Positions 1-11,774 of a stretch of 64,000 nucleotides of DNA are shown here, one piece after another. The position numbers were made by a program, and so were the translations under genes. Within the stretch, counting starts at the first letter, position 1, and each line of letters begins with the position of its first letter. This stretch comes from Anastatus disparis (lineage: Eukaryota; Arthropoda; Insecta; Hymenoptera; Eupelmidae): the NCBI GenBank assembly GCA_017163975.1, contig JAFFSR010000249.1:1242501-1306500 (forward strand). The letters run 5' to 3'. The notes beneath the pieces are model-generated. The model was not told the origin of the DNA, ran no database searches, and saw nothing but the letters and a program-made list of their open reading frames with translations.

Positions 1-392
1 TTTAGTTTTTATATAAGAATAATTTGATGTAAAGATATATTTGTTATATTCTATTGAAGATAATGGTATATACATGTAAGCAAACATTCTATAACTACAT
101 TAATAGTAAATATAATAGAAAATTTTTTAGTAAAGTTTTGTGTTCCTCAAAATAACGGAACGGAAACTGTTAAAAATTGTTTAAAAACAGTGACATTAAA
201 AGTTAAAAGTTCTAGAGAATGACTCAAATAAGCGATACTAAAAAAATAATTTTATAAAACTAAAAAAATTTCTATTATATTTACTATCAATGTAGTTATA
301 AAATATTTGCTTACATCTATATACTATTATCTTCAATAGAATTATAACAAATATATCTTTACATCAAATTATTATTATATAAAAACTAAAAC
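1..392. repeat. Palindromic MITE-like repeat
   Basis: Bases 1-126 and about 267-392 are near-perfect reverse complements; the shared stretch includes TGTAAAGATATATTTGTTAT and its mirror. The ~140 bp centre is AT-rich with no ORF. The element may begin before the window, so the left end is not fixed. No target duplication can be read. Confidence 0.75.
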
Positions 393-712
393 CAATAGCA
401 TTGTTAAGAAGTTTTAATGTAAATATAATTTAAATTTCATTCAAACGAAATAAATATTTACAAAAAATTAAGTTATATTTATTATGCTAAAAATATAATA
501 GAACTATAGATTAACAATAAAAATATTTCTTAACATTTTATTATTAGGAAAATTTGCCTGACACAATAATTAGAATAATTTTAACAAATAGATTAAATAA
601 TTTCTTTGAATTATTGGCTTTTCAAAACGCTTATTCAAATTTTTTTTACACTTAGATTGCGTAAAATATTAAAATATATTTTTAATTTTATATCTATATA
701 TAAATAATATAT
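393..712. other. AT-rich spacer
   Basis: No ORF, RNA gene or repeat boundary seen; ends in a short TA-rich tract that is the insertion site of the next element. Confidence 0.6.
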
Positions 713-1500
713 GGGTCAATCCACGTCAACCGGATCAGTGCTGAGTCCAGAATTCGACGCAACTGAGAAAGATGTTTGACGGCTCATTTTAAAGCTTGAA
801 GTCTAAACTTTATCATGTTGAGTGCGCTTTTGAAAAAAAAAGATGGCGACATCAATATGGCGGCCATAACCTGAGAAATCATAGGAGTGAAACCATATTT
901 ATACTGTCACTCAAAGTAATTGTGACCGAATTCTATACTTAAGGCCTTATTTTAAAGCTTTAATATTGAGCTTTAAAAAGCAATTCGTACCGCAACGAAA
1001 TTCAAAATGGCGGCATCGACATGGCGGCCAAATCCTGAGAAATGATAGAAAAGGTACCACATTTAGCTGTTGTTCAAAGTAATCGTAACCAAATTATGTA
1101 TTTAAGTCTAATTTAAAAGCCTGAATACTAAGCTTCCAAATGCACCGTAAACTTTAACAAAAATCAAAATGGCGGTATCAATATGGCGGCCAAAACCAGA
1201 GAAAAGGTATAAAATACACCATATTCCTGCTGCTATTGAAAGTAATGGTGACCAAATTGTATGTTCAAAGTCTAATTTTAAAGCCTGAAAACTAAGCTTT
1301 AAAATGCACCTTGCACTGCAACAAAAATCAAAATGTCGGCCAAAACTTGAGAAATGATAGAAAAGGCACTTTATTTTGCTATTTTTCAAAGTAACTGCAT
1401 CTAAATTACGTATTAAAGGTCTTATTTTGAAGCCTGAACACTAAACTTCAAAATTCACCGTGTACTTAACAAAAAACAGATAGCGTCTTCAGTATGCCGG
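713..1500. repeat. Left inverted terminal region, ~164 bp tandem units
   Basis: Units recur at about 841, 1005, 1168, 1330 and 1480. Each carries a core of the type AATGGCGGCATCGACATGG followed by GCGGCC, then a GAGAAATGATAG-like stretch, with growing divergence inward. The mirror copies lie at about 5315, 5130, 4968 and 4735. ORFs in this region are by-products of the repeat. Confidence 0.8.
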
Positions 1501-2513
1501 CTTAAAACTCATACATTTTCAGGAATGAGCTTAATTTACGCTGTCAGAGTATAATATAAAAGACCTTTTTATGTTTGAGTATAGCGCTAAAAAATGTTCT
1601 CTTCTATAAAAATAATGAGAGCAGATTAAAATTAATATTCAAATTGATGCTTTTGGTAATCTCCATAGAATTCTTGGATTTTTTCATTACCTAAGTGATT
1701 CTGACATGATTTTTATTATAGTGTATACTTTATTTTGTAAAATAAATTTCTAGCTATAAACGGTCCCTCCCTTTAAAGTTTTTTTTTAATAGATATTACA
1801 AATTTGTATTGATGCTGAAATAAATCATTACTTATTCTATAGTTCTATTGAAAATAATTTACGAGTTTTTCATTATGCGTTGCATCATCATTCTACGTAA
1901 ACTGTTGTTCTCAAATTAGTTATAAAATTTTGTATATTTTCTTACTCAAATCTTTGTATTTTTTATTAGGCTTTTATAAGATACTGAAAAGGAACTTACA
2001 ACATGCTTGAATTACACTTATTTTCTTCACTTTATGATACGTACAAAAATTAAAATTGTTACTAAGATAAAAATATTAAAATTTATTAAAGGTTCGTTTA
2101 AGCAGTTTTATATGAGACTTAATATGTGCTGAAAATTCACAATGGACCTAATTTGTGTACAGAGTTGTATTTCTAATGCATATAAAACTTTTTAAGAGTG
2201 CTTATTAAGTTTTCCAATAGTACTATGTAAAAGATTGGTGGAAAATTTGAAAAAATTTTTTCAGAATACTTTTGTTATTGATATCTGTATTATTACTTTT
2301 CTACAATTGTTTCTAAGATACTTTAATAATTTATATTAACTGAACTTTGGCAAAAAGATAGTGGCAGTTCTCAAGGTAATTTGTCCATTTATCAATTTAT
2401 TGCCTAGGTGCAATTTCTTAAAGCGTAAAATTTTGATAATATTCTGTTTTATGTTTTCTCATAAAATCGATTAACATTTTGAATCACTTAGTTACTTATA
2501 ACGCTGTTTGGGA

Positions 2514-4400
2514 ATGGCTGATAATATGGAAGCACTAAAGGAGGTACAAAAACCTCATTCTAAAAGATGTTGTAATCCAATGGGGAAAGAAGCGCATTGT
2601 GGTAAAGACTTGCGTAAAGTTTCGAAATCTATCTTAAAGGTATATCCAAATTTACATGTTACATGTAAAATATGCAACCAGTGTAGGAAATCTTTTTATT
2701 CTTCGCAAAATAATGATTCTTTAGAAAGTAACATAACTGAAGATTCAATCGAAATTGACAACTCTTTGGAAGAACCTTCTCCTGAAAAAATGTGCATACC
2801 TAGAGAAAAACAATTAGAAGAACTTTTAAACGGTCTAAAACAGAAATTTCAAAGTTTGGCAGACAATGATCCATTACGTAAATCAATACTTACAATAGCT
2901 CCCGCTTGTTGGAGTATCCGTCAAATCAGTGAGGAGTTTCAATGTTCATTTAGGATGGCAAAACAATCGAAGGATTTAAAACGTTTAGGTGGAGTGTTAG
3001 CAGTACCACCAACCAAGATGGGAAAAAATTTAAGCGAAGAAACTGTAAATAAAGTGATTGAGTTTTATGAAAATGATACAAATGGTCACATTATGTCTAA
3101 CAAAAAAGATACAGTTATTGTAAAAGTTGATGGTCGTAAGGAAGTTAAGCAAAAGCATTTTTTGTTATATGATGTAAAAATTTTGCACTCAATGTTCAAG
3201 AAAAATTATCCAGAATATCCCATTGGTTCATTGAAATTTGCTGAGTTGCGTCCAAAATGGTGTGTTCTAGCCGGAGGACCGGGAACTCATAGCGTCTGTA
3301 TGTGTACAATTCATCAAAATTTTAAATTAATAATTGATTCAATTAATTTAAAACACTTAACGAAAAATTCTGAAATTAAATTGAATGATTATAAAGATTG
3401 TATAAAAATGGTTCTTTGTAAACAATCTACAACTAATTGCTATTTACTAAAATGTGAGAAATGTCCTGATATGAAGATACTATCTGACGTTATTTTGAAA
3501 TTGTTAACAGAAAATGGCATGCAGCAAATAGTATATAGTACTTGGACAACTTCAAATAAATGTACCCTCAAACAAGAATGTCTTCCTTTGGACGAATTCG
3601 TAGAAGAATTTTGCGAACGCCTAAAAGTCCTCATACCTCATAGTTTCATTGCAAAAGAACAATCGAAATTTTTATCCGACAAAAAGGAAAATTTAAGAGA
3701 AGATGAAGTATTGTTACATTGTGATTTTGCGGAAAATTTCGCATACATTGTTCAGAATGCAGCGCAGGCCTTCCATTATAATAATGAGCAAGCTACGATT
3801 TTCACTGTTGTATTTTACTATCGATATGGTAAAGAATTAAAACATAAGAGCATAATTCTCATTTCAGATTCTACGACTCATGATGCAGCTGCGGTATATT
3901 TGATGCAGCATAATGTTATACCAGAGATTAAAAAATTATGTCCAAAAGTCAAAAAGATTTATTACGCAAGTGATGGTGCTAAGCAACATTTTAAAAATAG
4001 AACACAAATGCAACAACTCATGTATCATAAACTTGGTTTTGATATTAATGCGGAATGGCATTGCTATGCTACGTCACATGGAAAATGCGTTTGCGATGGT
4101 CTTGGAGCCTGTCTGAAATGTGAAGCAACTCGATACAGTTTGCAAGCCAAACCTGAAAATGCTATTTTAAATTCGACTTCTCTTTTCGCATGGGCTAAGG
4201 GCAAGTTTAATAACATACAATTTTTTCATTATACCAAGAAGGATCATGAAAAATTGGTCAAGAGACTGAATAAGAGATTCCCTGTACCACTTGCTGTGAC
4301 AAATATTCAGAGCAGTCATGCATTTGTCCCTACTACGGATAATAAATTAATAATCAAAAGATACTCCAATGCAGAAGAACAAATTATTCTAAAGTACTAG
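2514..4400 (+). CDS. Putative DDE/RNase H-like transposase, superfamily unassigned
   Basis: An uninterrupted 628-codon ORF; the first ATG is at 2514. An N-terminal Cys cluster (CKICNQC, around residue 52) resembles a small zinc module. The C-terminal third has the spacing of an RNase H-fold nuclease: Asp404 in HCDFAENF, Asp487 in SDGAKQHFKN, then His522 in SHGKCVCDGLGA with Asp528, and acidic residues after that. Invertebrate repeat-encoded proteins with SDG...QF and HGKG..DG motifs are familiar to me, but I cannot name the superfamily. It lies between the long inverted ends of the 713-5445 element with no other ORF, so it is the best candidate for the mobilising enzyme. The absence of stops over 1.9 kb in an AT-rich region suggests recent activity. 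Confidence 0.8.
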   Translation: MADNMEALKEVQKPHSKRCCNPMGKEAHCGKDLRKVSKSILKVYPNLHVTCKICNQCRKSFYSSQNNDSLESNITEDSIEIDNSLEEPSPEKMCIPREKQLEELLNGLKQKFQSLADNDPLRKSILTIAPACWSIRQISEEFQCSFRMAKQSKDLKRLGGVLAVPPTKMGKNLSEETVNKVIEFYENDTNGHIMSNKKDTVIVKVDGRKEVKQKHFLLYDVKILHSMFKKNYPEYPIGSLKFAELRPKWCVLAGGPGTHSVCMCTIHQNFKLIIDSINLKHLTKNSEIKLNDYKDCIKMVLCKQSTTNCYLLKCEKCPDMKILSDVILKLLTENGMQQIVYSTWTTSNKCTLKQECLPLDEFVEEFCERLKVLIPHSFIAKEQSKFLSDKKENLREDEVLLHCDFAENFAYIVQNAAQAFHYNNEQATIFTVVFYYRYGKELKHKSIILISDSTTHDAAAVYLMQHNVIPEIKKLCPKVKKIYYASDGAKQHFKNRTQMQQLMYHKLGFDINAEWHCYATSHGKCVCDGLGACLKCEATRYSLQAKPENAILNSTSLFAWAKGKFNNIQFFHYTKKDHEKLVKRLNKRFPVPLAVTNIQSSHAFVPTTDNKLIIKRYSNAEEQIILKY

Positions 4401-4589
4401 AGTTTTGTAGCTTGTACACACATACATATGAAGATATAAACAGATACTGTTTACAGGCAGATATCAATAAAAAAAAGTAGACAAAGACATATATAAGTAT
4501 AGATCGATACTGATATTACAAACAGAACAGACAAACAGACAAACACAGATACATTGACCGACAACCAAGAACCTTTTTAATTAGATAAA

Positions 4590-4710
4590 AAGGCGGGGAG
4601 ATAAACCTCGACTTGGCGCGTCCCCAGGTGGCGGATAGGGGAAATCCTTATGCTTATTTATAATCCTAGGGCAGGTAGCGAAAGCTCCCGCGGACCAAAC
4701 GTGAACATTA
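4590..4710. other. GC-richer structured segment of unknown origin
   Basis: Between the transposase ORF and the right inverted end is a ~120 bp GC-richer island with short complementary blocks (CCCCAGGTGGCGG, CTCCCGCGG). It contrasts with the AT-rich surroundings. It could be a fragment of a LINE end or a structured untranslated region. No ORF. Confidence 0.35.
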
Positions 4711-4729
4711 ATTTCAAAGGTTATATTTG

Positions 4730-5445
4730 CCAAATTGTTGCCGCCGTCTTGACTTTGTTAAGAGACAGCGTGTATTTTAAAGCTTAAAAAAGTAAGTCCA
4801 GGCAATAAATTAAGACCTTGAGCATACAATTGGGTCACGATTATTTTAAGTGGCAGCATAAATAAGATTAAATAATTAAAGTAAGACCTTATACGTACAA
4901 TTGGGTCACGATTACTTCCAGTAGCAGCATGAATATGGTGCCTTTTCTATGGTTTCTCGGATTTCGGCCGCCATATTGATACCGCCATTTTGATTTTTGT
5001 TAAAGTTTACGGTGCATTTGGAAGCTTAGTATTCAGGCTTTTAAATAAGACTTAAATACATAATTTGGTTACGATTACTTTGAACAACAGCTAAATCTGG
5101 TACCTTTTCTATCATTTCTCAGGATTTGGCCGCCATGTCGATGCCGCCATCTTGAATTTCGTTGCGGTACGAATTGCTTTTGAAAGCTCAATATTAAAGC
5201 TTTAAAATAAGGCCTTAAGTATAGAATTCGGTCACAATTACTTTGAGTGACAGTATAAATATAGTTTCACTCCTATGATTTCTCAGGTTAGGGCCGCCAT
5301 ATTGATGTCGCCATCTTTTTTTTTTCAAAAGCGCACTCAACATGATAAAGTTTAGACTTCAAGCTTTAAAATGAGCCGTCAAACATATTTCTCAGTTGCG
5401 TCGAATTCTGGACTCAGCACTGATCCGGTTGACGTGGATTGACCC
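4730..5445. repeat. Right inverted terminal region of the foldback element
   Basis: Reverse-complement counterpart of 713-1500, with the same ~164 bp units (cores GCCGCCAT...GCCGCCAT at about 4968, 5130 and 5315). The outermost ~350 bp match the left end most closely. Confidence 0.8.
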
Positions 5446-5991
5446 ATATATGTTATTAAAGAACGCCATTTCAATCGAGGCAGTTTTTCTCATAAAGCGT
5501 AAGTTTTATCTTTTCCCCTCATTTGCTTTTTGTATGAAGGAGTGGGAGAGCCGCACTCGACTCTCTTTTCGAGTTTTGAATGTTCGTGTGATTTTACTAC
5601 GAAGCTCATAGTGCTGAGCTACGAAATTCAAAGTATACACATATGATATTAGTATCAATCATATATTCTACGAAATTCATAGCCCTTAACTTTGAGCGTC
5701 AAAGGGTTTTACTTGTACCGTTTTCTACAGCTCATGCACTACGATCTTCGTGCTGAATAACTACGAACATTCGTAAACTAGAGCATTAATATGTTCGTGC
5801 CAAAACACTTTTTGCTTTTCATCATAGTGTTTTCGTACGAAAAGTTTTTCAGTGCAGGAAAAAGCAATTACAAATTCTCCCAGGCCTATAAAAATTACAT
5901 GAGTAAGGTGAAATCACGGGTCTCAGTCCACAGTGATCAAGAGACCCACTGGCAATAAAATAGAGAAGAAGATGATATCTCCAATGTGGTT
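5446..5991. other. Non-coding spacer
   Basis: Slightly higher GC than its neighbours, with repeated TACGAA...GCTC words around 5600-5780. The 71-codon ORF starting at 5396 runs out of the inverted end and has no features of a real gene. No gene supported. Confidence 0.5.
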
Positions 5992-6592
5992 CCCTAGTGG
6001 AAATATAAAATGTGCATCACTTATTGAAATAGTTTAAAATTAGTCAAAACTGTTTAAAAATGTTTAAAACTGTTTAAAACTATTCAAAATAGTTTATAAA
6101 TGTGAAATTTGGGACATTTAAAACAGTTATAAACAGTTTTAAACATTTTTGAGCAGTATTGAACAATACAGAATAATTTAAAACTGAAGTGAACATTTTC
6201 TCGTATATATTATATACATTTTAATATATATAAGAAAATTTTTACAAACACAAAATTATGAAACACTGTTTGAAATCATGTCAAACTTTTTAAAACATTT
6301 TAAAACTGTTTAAAACTGTTCAAGTTAATAAAAAATAGTTCATATTGATTTAAAATTGTTTCAAATATTTTGAATATTTAAAATAATCTACAACTTTTTA
6401 ACATAAAAAATTCAAAACTATTAAACATCGTTTGAAATCATTTCGAACTTATCAAAACTTTTTGAAAGTGTTTAAAAATGTTCAAAACTGTTCATAACTG
6501 TTTTGAATGTCCTAAATTTTGCACTTATAAACAGTTTCAAACAGTTTTGAACAGTTTTAAACATTTTTAAACATTTTATATTTCCGCTAGGG
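5992..6592. mobile_element. MITE with CCCTAGTGG ends and internal GTTTAAAA repeats
   Basis: Ends are inverted: CCCTAGTGGAAATATAAAAT at 5992 and its near mirror ending CCGCTAGGG at 6592. The interior is a dense array of AACTGTTTAAAA / TTTTAAACAGTT words that mirror each other around the centre. The end motif resembles those of the elements at 45452-46349 (CCCTGGTAG) and 13673-16471 (CCCTACTGA), as in TA-target Tc1/mariner-type MITEs. No ORF. Confidence 0.75.
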
Positions 6593-8114
6593 ATCACAAA
6601 CAATTCCGATATTTATTCATATGAAAAAAAAACGAAATTTATTTTTAAACTATATTTGATCGATAAAGCAAACCCTTAAGAATTTTGTTTTATAATAGGT
6701 CATTTATTTTTGTTCTTTTCTAATCTTAATCTCAACTTTATTATATATTGTGTCATGAAACAAATTTTTAAATTAGTGTTATTCAAAAACTAAATAATAA
6801 TAAAAAGATATAATATTTTTATAAATTATTAATTTTTTTAATAATATAGCATAAAAGAAAAGAATAATTGGACATTAGTGATATTAGATATTAAAAGAAA
6901 ACAGGCACGTTTGTTCTAAATTTATCCTAGAGCAGGTGGCTCATCTTTGTCCTTTCATATTAACGAAATGAAATTTCATTTTTAACTGCAAAATGTTTTA
7001 AAAAAAATAGGAAGCCTTATTTTCCACCATGAAAATAGTTATTATACATTGTTTTGAAATTATATTAAATTAGTATGTTCAAATGTTCTTTTTATCATGG
7101 AATTTCACGCAAAATTTGTAACTACGTAGCATAAAAAGTTTTTTTAACTTTAAAGAAGGTGTTTTTGAATATAAGAAATACGGTGCAAAGAAATGAATTT
7201 CTTTGGGTCAAAGAAAAATAAATTTTAAATTAATAAAATAATTTTTAAAATAAAAAAAAAAACCTTGAAATATTCTTTTTCTTCGTAAAATATTATTTTC
7301 GAAAAAAACAATGTTTGAATTTAGAAAAATATCTTATTAACTTTAAGAAATTAGTTACTTCCAAAATAGTATTGAAAGTCAGTAAAACTTTCTTAAAAAT
7401 AATGCTATATTTTTTTATTGAAAAAATGTAATATTTATTTAAAATAATTATTATATAAAAATGAAAAAAATATCTTACATCAAATAATTTTTTTGATCCA
7501 AAGACATCATTTTTAAATTAAACAAATTAGTTCATGACTTCCATAAACCTATCTCTTTTCAACAATAGAATGTTTGTTGATGCAAAAAAGCGGTGTAATA
7601 GATTACATTTCTTTACATTACAAAGAGGATTTTGAATTGAAAAAAAAACAATTGTCAGAATGAAGAAAATATAACTAAAAAACTTAAAAAATTTTCTCAT
7701 TTTAATAAAGTAATTATTATTTTGATTAAAAACGTACATTACAGTAAAAAAAATTTCACAACAATTATTTATAAACATAATTACAAAAAATAAATTTTAA
7801 TTAAAATTATTATTTAACTGTTTTAAAGAAATACTTCTTTGAATAAAAAAATAATTTTTTGAATCAAGAGAGTTTCAGTAATTACAAAAAAAATTAAAAT
7901 TTATATTGCAGAAAAAAAACTTAAATTTGTTGAAACATTTATTTGAATTAATATTTTTAATTTACTCGTAACAAATTATTTCTATGCTTAAAAGTGATGT
8001 TTCATGTTTTCAAAATAATATTTTTCTACAAAAAAATATTTTTTAGGCTTGAAAAATTCAGATATATTTTTAAAGAAAGATAATATTGATTCAATGTATA
8101 GTTACTTCCATTTG
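6593..8114. other. Long AT-rich spacer
   Basis: About 1.5 kb, extremely AT-rich, with A/T homopolymers and a TTTTGA..AAAA texture. The 83-codon minus ORF at 7527-7778 is low-complexity Phe/Asn/Lys and not supported as a gene. Nothing else seen. Confidence 0.6.
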
Positions 8115-8885
8115 GTCCGCAGAAAATAATTAATACGCAATACTTTTTATATGCATAAAAATATTTTATTATAGGAAAAAAATTTTATTTTAATTATTTA
8201 ACTTAATTTTTATTTTGACATTACGAGATATAAATTTAAAATAAAATTATCAATTTCCAGTATGAGATATTGTTAAGTTCAAGAAATATCTTATGTATGT
8301 TGAGAAATATTTTATTGATATTTAAAAATTTTGTTTTAACTGACGGAATAAATTATATTGATAAAAAAAATATTTTACCGATTGCCCGAAAGAATATATT
8401 CGATACAATAAAATTTTTTTCGATACTAATATATTTTTTTCCAGTGTAGCTATTAACGAGATCAAATAACGGTTGTATCATCTGTCTTTTATTCTTATCA
8501 TGAAGAGACAAAGACATAATTAGGTTCAAGTAACAATCGCTACTTGAGTTAGGTCTATGAATAGGAGCCTAAGATCGTCTATGATAATAAAAATTTATAT
8601 GGTTGGAATATATATTCAGAATAGATTAAATTAAAAATATTATTCTCTTCATTGAGAAATAATAAGTTGATTAAAAAAAAATTTTTTTCTCATTTATCTT
8701 TTAGTCTATTTTTAATTATAATTAATTTTATTAAAAACAAAGCAATTTATTTTAACTTATTTTAACAATGAAAATAATACTTCTAATTTATGTAGAAATA
8801 ATACTTTTAATTATATTTAAAAATATTATAAAAATAATTTCAATTTATAAAATTCATAGTAAAGGATTAAATATTTTCATCTTAC

Positions 8886-9113
8886 CTGCCAAAAATGAAA
8901 TGTTGGCTCTCGAATATTCGCTTTTGTGACTCGAAGGACTACAGTGAATTTGACCGTGGTGATTTTTAACGAAGTAAAATCCGTTATTATCAAAGTCCTC
9001 ACAATCGTCCGGCACAAAAGACACAAGAGTATCTTTTTTTTTGTACTTTTCTAATACATCGGCTTTGTTCCAGATGCTTCTCGGGGTTGCACACGCCGTA
9101 TTCGCAAAATTTA
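8886..9113 (-). pseudogene. Unidentified exon with a good splice donor
   Basis: Read on the minus strand, about 75 codons stay open up to a consensus donor (GGCAG then GTAAGATG at 8890-8878). The peptide contains SIWNKADVLEKYKKKD and DDCEDFDNNGFYFVK, a mixed-charge sequence unlike low-complexity noise. A second, more degraded copy lies in the opposite arm at about 11100-11320 on the plus strand, again followed by a GTAAGA donor. I do not recognise the family. It is most simply an exon of the element's own gene; a captured host exon is the alternative. Confidence 0.5.
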
Positions 9114-9122
9114 TATATACAT

Positions 9123-10825
9123 GGGACGTTTCACGTCAACTCACCTAACAAAAAAATAGAATTCCTCGAAAATCTGTGAAAATGTTCTATTTGATACCCA
9201 AAATATACAAAAAAAATTTTAGAGATCGAGGTCAAAGGGGTCAGGATTTAAACGTGATAGAATTTTTTGAATTTTTCAAATTTTTTACTAAATAAATATT
9301 TTAATGAATTTTTTCCTCAAAAACTATCAATTTTTCGTTAAAACTTAATAGAATACTTTTTCTTGGAAATTAGATGTAGAATTCACCTGAATTTTTGCAA
9401 ATTATAATATACTGATTTTTATGCTTACTTGATCGATTTAAACATACTATTTAGTATATCTAAAAATCGAGCAGGTTAAATTGGCTTTTCAAAGTCTTAT
9501 TTTTTTTTTGTTTTTTTATGAGGAAAAAATATACGAAGCCTCCAGTTGGGCAGCCTTTCTAAAGTTACTTAATTGTGCAAAAATGTCTGAAAAAATCGCT
9601 ATTTTGGATCAATGATGAGATTCGTGATTTTTTTTCTGAAAAAGTATTGATTTTTGGGACAAATGTATGAAAATGTTTTTTATTGGAAATTGTATGTGAA
9701 ATGTATGTAAATTAATGTAAATTATTATTTGCTAAACATCACAAATTATAAATGAAATTTTGAAATTTAAAAATTTATTTTTTGTTAAATTTTTAGTATA
9801 TATGGTTCATAATGTCTTAAATTACAATTTGTAAAAATATGTTTATATTCTACACATGATTTCCAATAAAAAACATTTTCATACATTTGTCCCAAAAATC
9901 AATACTTTTTCAGAAAAAAAATCACGAATCTCATCATTGATCCAAAATAACGATTTTTTCAGACATTTTTGCACAATTAAGTAACTTTAAGAAGGCTGCC
10001 CAACTGGAGGCTTCGTATATTTTTTCCTCATAAACAAAAAAAATAAGACTTTAAAAAGCCAATTTAACCTGCTCGATTTTTAGATATACTAAATAGTATG
10101 TTTAAGAGCTTGACGAAGCTCTCCGCCTTCTAATAATATTTCCAATCTTAACTTATAAATAAACGATGCGTTTAATTGAGTTTTTTTGCTATAAAGAAAA
10201 AATTTGTAAGATTAAACTCTAGTGCGGACAACTCAAGAAAACCACCAAAATATTATACACACAAAGTTATAATAAAAACTTTCAATATATCGTATTTTGA
10301 GGTTAGGTTTGTCGAGTTTGATATCTAATTTCCAATCCAAGCTCATAAAAAAATAACAAGTCCAAATGATTTTTTATTTTAACAAAAATTATTGTACTAA
10401 TATAACTTTAGTGCGGACAAATCATTACATTTGTTTAATTTAAGAATTTAAAAAGATATCGATAAAATAAAAAAAGCAAAACTCGATTGCTGCAGCTCCG
10501 ACATGCCGTTAAATCGATCAAGTAAGCATAAAAATCAGTATATTATAATTTGCCAAAATTCAGGTGAATTCTACATCTAATTTCCAAGAAAAAGTATTCT
10601 ATTAAGTTTTAACGAAAAATTGATAGTTATTGAGGAAAAAATTCATTAAAATATTTATTTAGTAAAAAATTTGGAAAATTCAAAAAATTCTATCACGTTT
10701 AAATCCTGACCCCTTTGACCTCGATCTCTAAAATTTTTTTTGTATATTTTGGGTATCAAATAGAACATTTTCACAGATTTTCGAGGAATTCTATTTTTTT
10801 GTTAGGTGAGTTGACGTGAAACGTC

Positions 10826-10827
<2 letters not shown>
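9123..10827. mobile_element. Large palindromic element inserted in (TA)n
   Basis: Ends GGGACGTTTCACGTCAACTC at 9123 and its exact mirror ending at 10827; right flank is a (TA)n run. The two halves mirror each other over almost their whole length around a centre near 9770. No ORF. The end sequence groups it with the elements at 713-5445 and 33039-34031, of which it may be a non-autonomous relative. It is interrupted in the right arm by the TTAA element at 10106-10508. Confidence 0.85.
10106..10508. mobile_element. 403 bp TTAA-target element (copy 1)
   Basis: Flanked by TTAA at 10102-10105 and 10509-10512; the mirror arm of the host palindrome shows the undisturbed site. Ends GAGCTTGACGAAGCTCTCCG and CGGAGCTGCAG...GCCG are imperfect inverted repeats. 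A second copy at 24528-25315 is 403 bp once its own nested insertion is discounted. TTAA duplication is typical of piggyBac and Kolobok-type elements. No ORF of note. Confidence 0.85.

Positions 10828-10862
<35 letters not shown>
10828..10862. repeat. (TA)n microsatellite
   Basis: Pure TA run next to the right end of the palindromic element; probably its insertion target. Confidence 0.9.
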
Positions 10863-10865
<3 letters not shown>

Positions 10866-11374
10866 TGCATCATATGGATGCGTTTACAGACTTTTCATTG
10901 TCTTGCTTACGAAATTACGTTCGCATACAAATGGCTGTGTTAAACACGCTTTTTGAAGTTGCGCACCAGTGATGCTTAGTATATTGCTGTGTCCGAAAAT
11001 CTACTGCACATACTGGGGGTTTCTTTATAGATAAGCTGTATCGACCAATCAGAAAGCTTCTTTAGAGCTATTTAACGTGTGATAAATTTTGTGAACACGG
11101 CGTGCGCAACCCCGAGAAGCATTTGGAACAAAGCTGATGTATAAGAAGAGTACGAAAAAAAGATACTCTTGCGTCTTTTATGTCAGACGATTGTGAGGAC
11201 TTTGATAATAACGGATTTCACTTCGTTAAAAATAATCACCGTCAACTTCACTGTAATCCTTCGAGTCGCAAAGGCAAATATTCGGGAGCCAACATTTTAT
11301 TTCTTGTAGGTAAGATAAAAATATTTCAACCTTTACTATGAATTATATAAATTGAAATTATTTTCATTATTTAA

Positions 11375-11774
11375 GAGGCCGCTGTATCTCTGTCCTTTTT
11401 TAATTAAAAAATTGACTTTTTTTCCAAAATTAGTAACAAGAGGCAAAAATAAATAGATGGTTTCGATGTGTTTAATAAAATGTAATATTTTCTTTGATTA
11501 GTATAAATTAATTTTATTGCTTCGTTTTTAAGAAAAGTTGAAATAACTTAAAAAATTAGAAATTAGTGTCAAATAATGGGATTTTCAAGTTATTCCAACT
11601 TTTCTTGAAAATAAAGCGGTGGAATTAAATTATTCTTATCAGAGAAAATATTGCTTTCTATTACACGAATCGAAACCATCTCTTTATTTTTGCCTGAAGC
11701 TATTAGTTTTTATAAAAAATAAATTTTAAATAGATTCGGTAAAACAGGTAACTGTGTCGGTATACGGCTGAGTC
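11375..11774. mobile_element. TTAA-target palindromic MITE, relative of 56856-57247
   Basis: TTAA at 11371-11374 and 11775-11778. The left end GAGGCCGCTGTATCTCTGTC matches the end of the MITE in the IAP gene at 56856 (GGGGACGCTGTATCTCTCTA). The interior is a long imperfect palindrome (TATTCCAACTTTTCTTGAAA against its mirror). Confidence 0.8.

Larger units (their letters stand above)
713..5445. mobile_element. Foldback-like DNA transposon, complete
   Basis: A 4.7 kb element whose outermost bases mirror each other: GGGTCAATCCACGTCAACC at 713 and its reverse complement ending at 5445. Inverted ends of roughly 700-800 bp are made of imperfect ~164 bp units (see separate entries), as in foldback-type elements. 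Both flanks are TA-rich, so the target duplication cannot be separated from the tract. The interior holds one long plus-strand ORF (2514-4400) that is the candidate transposase. Two other palindromic elements in the window (9123-10827 and 33039-34031) begin with closely related bases (GGGAC, then TTTCACGYCAAC) and also sit in (TA)n. The superfamily is not certain from reading alone. Confidence 0.85.

Noticed and set aside
1108..1389. 93-codon minus ORF
   Set aside because: Lies entirely in the repeated inverted end of the foldback element.
7527..7778. 83-codon minus ORF rich in Phe and Asn
   Set aside because: Low-complexity translation of AT-rich DNA.
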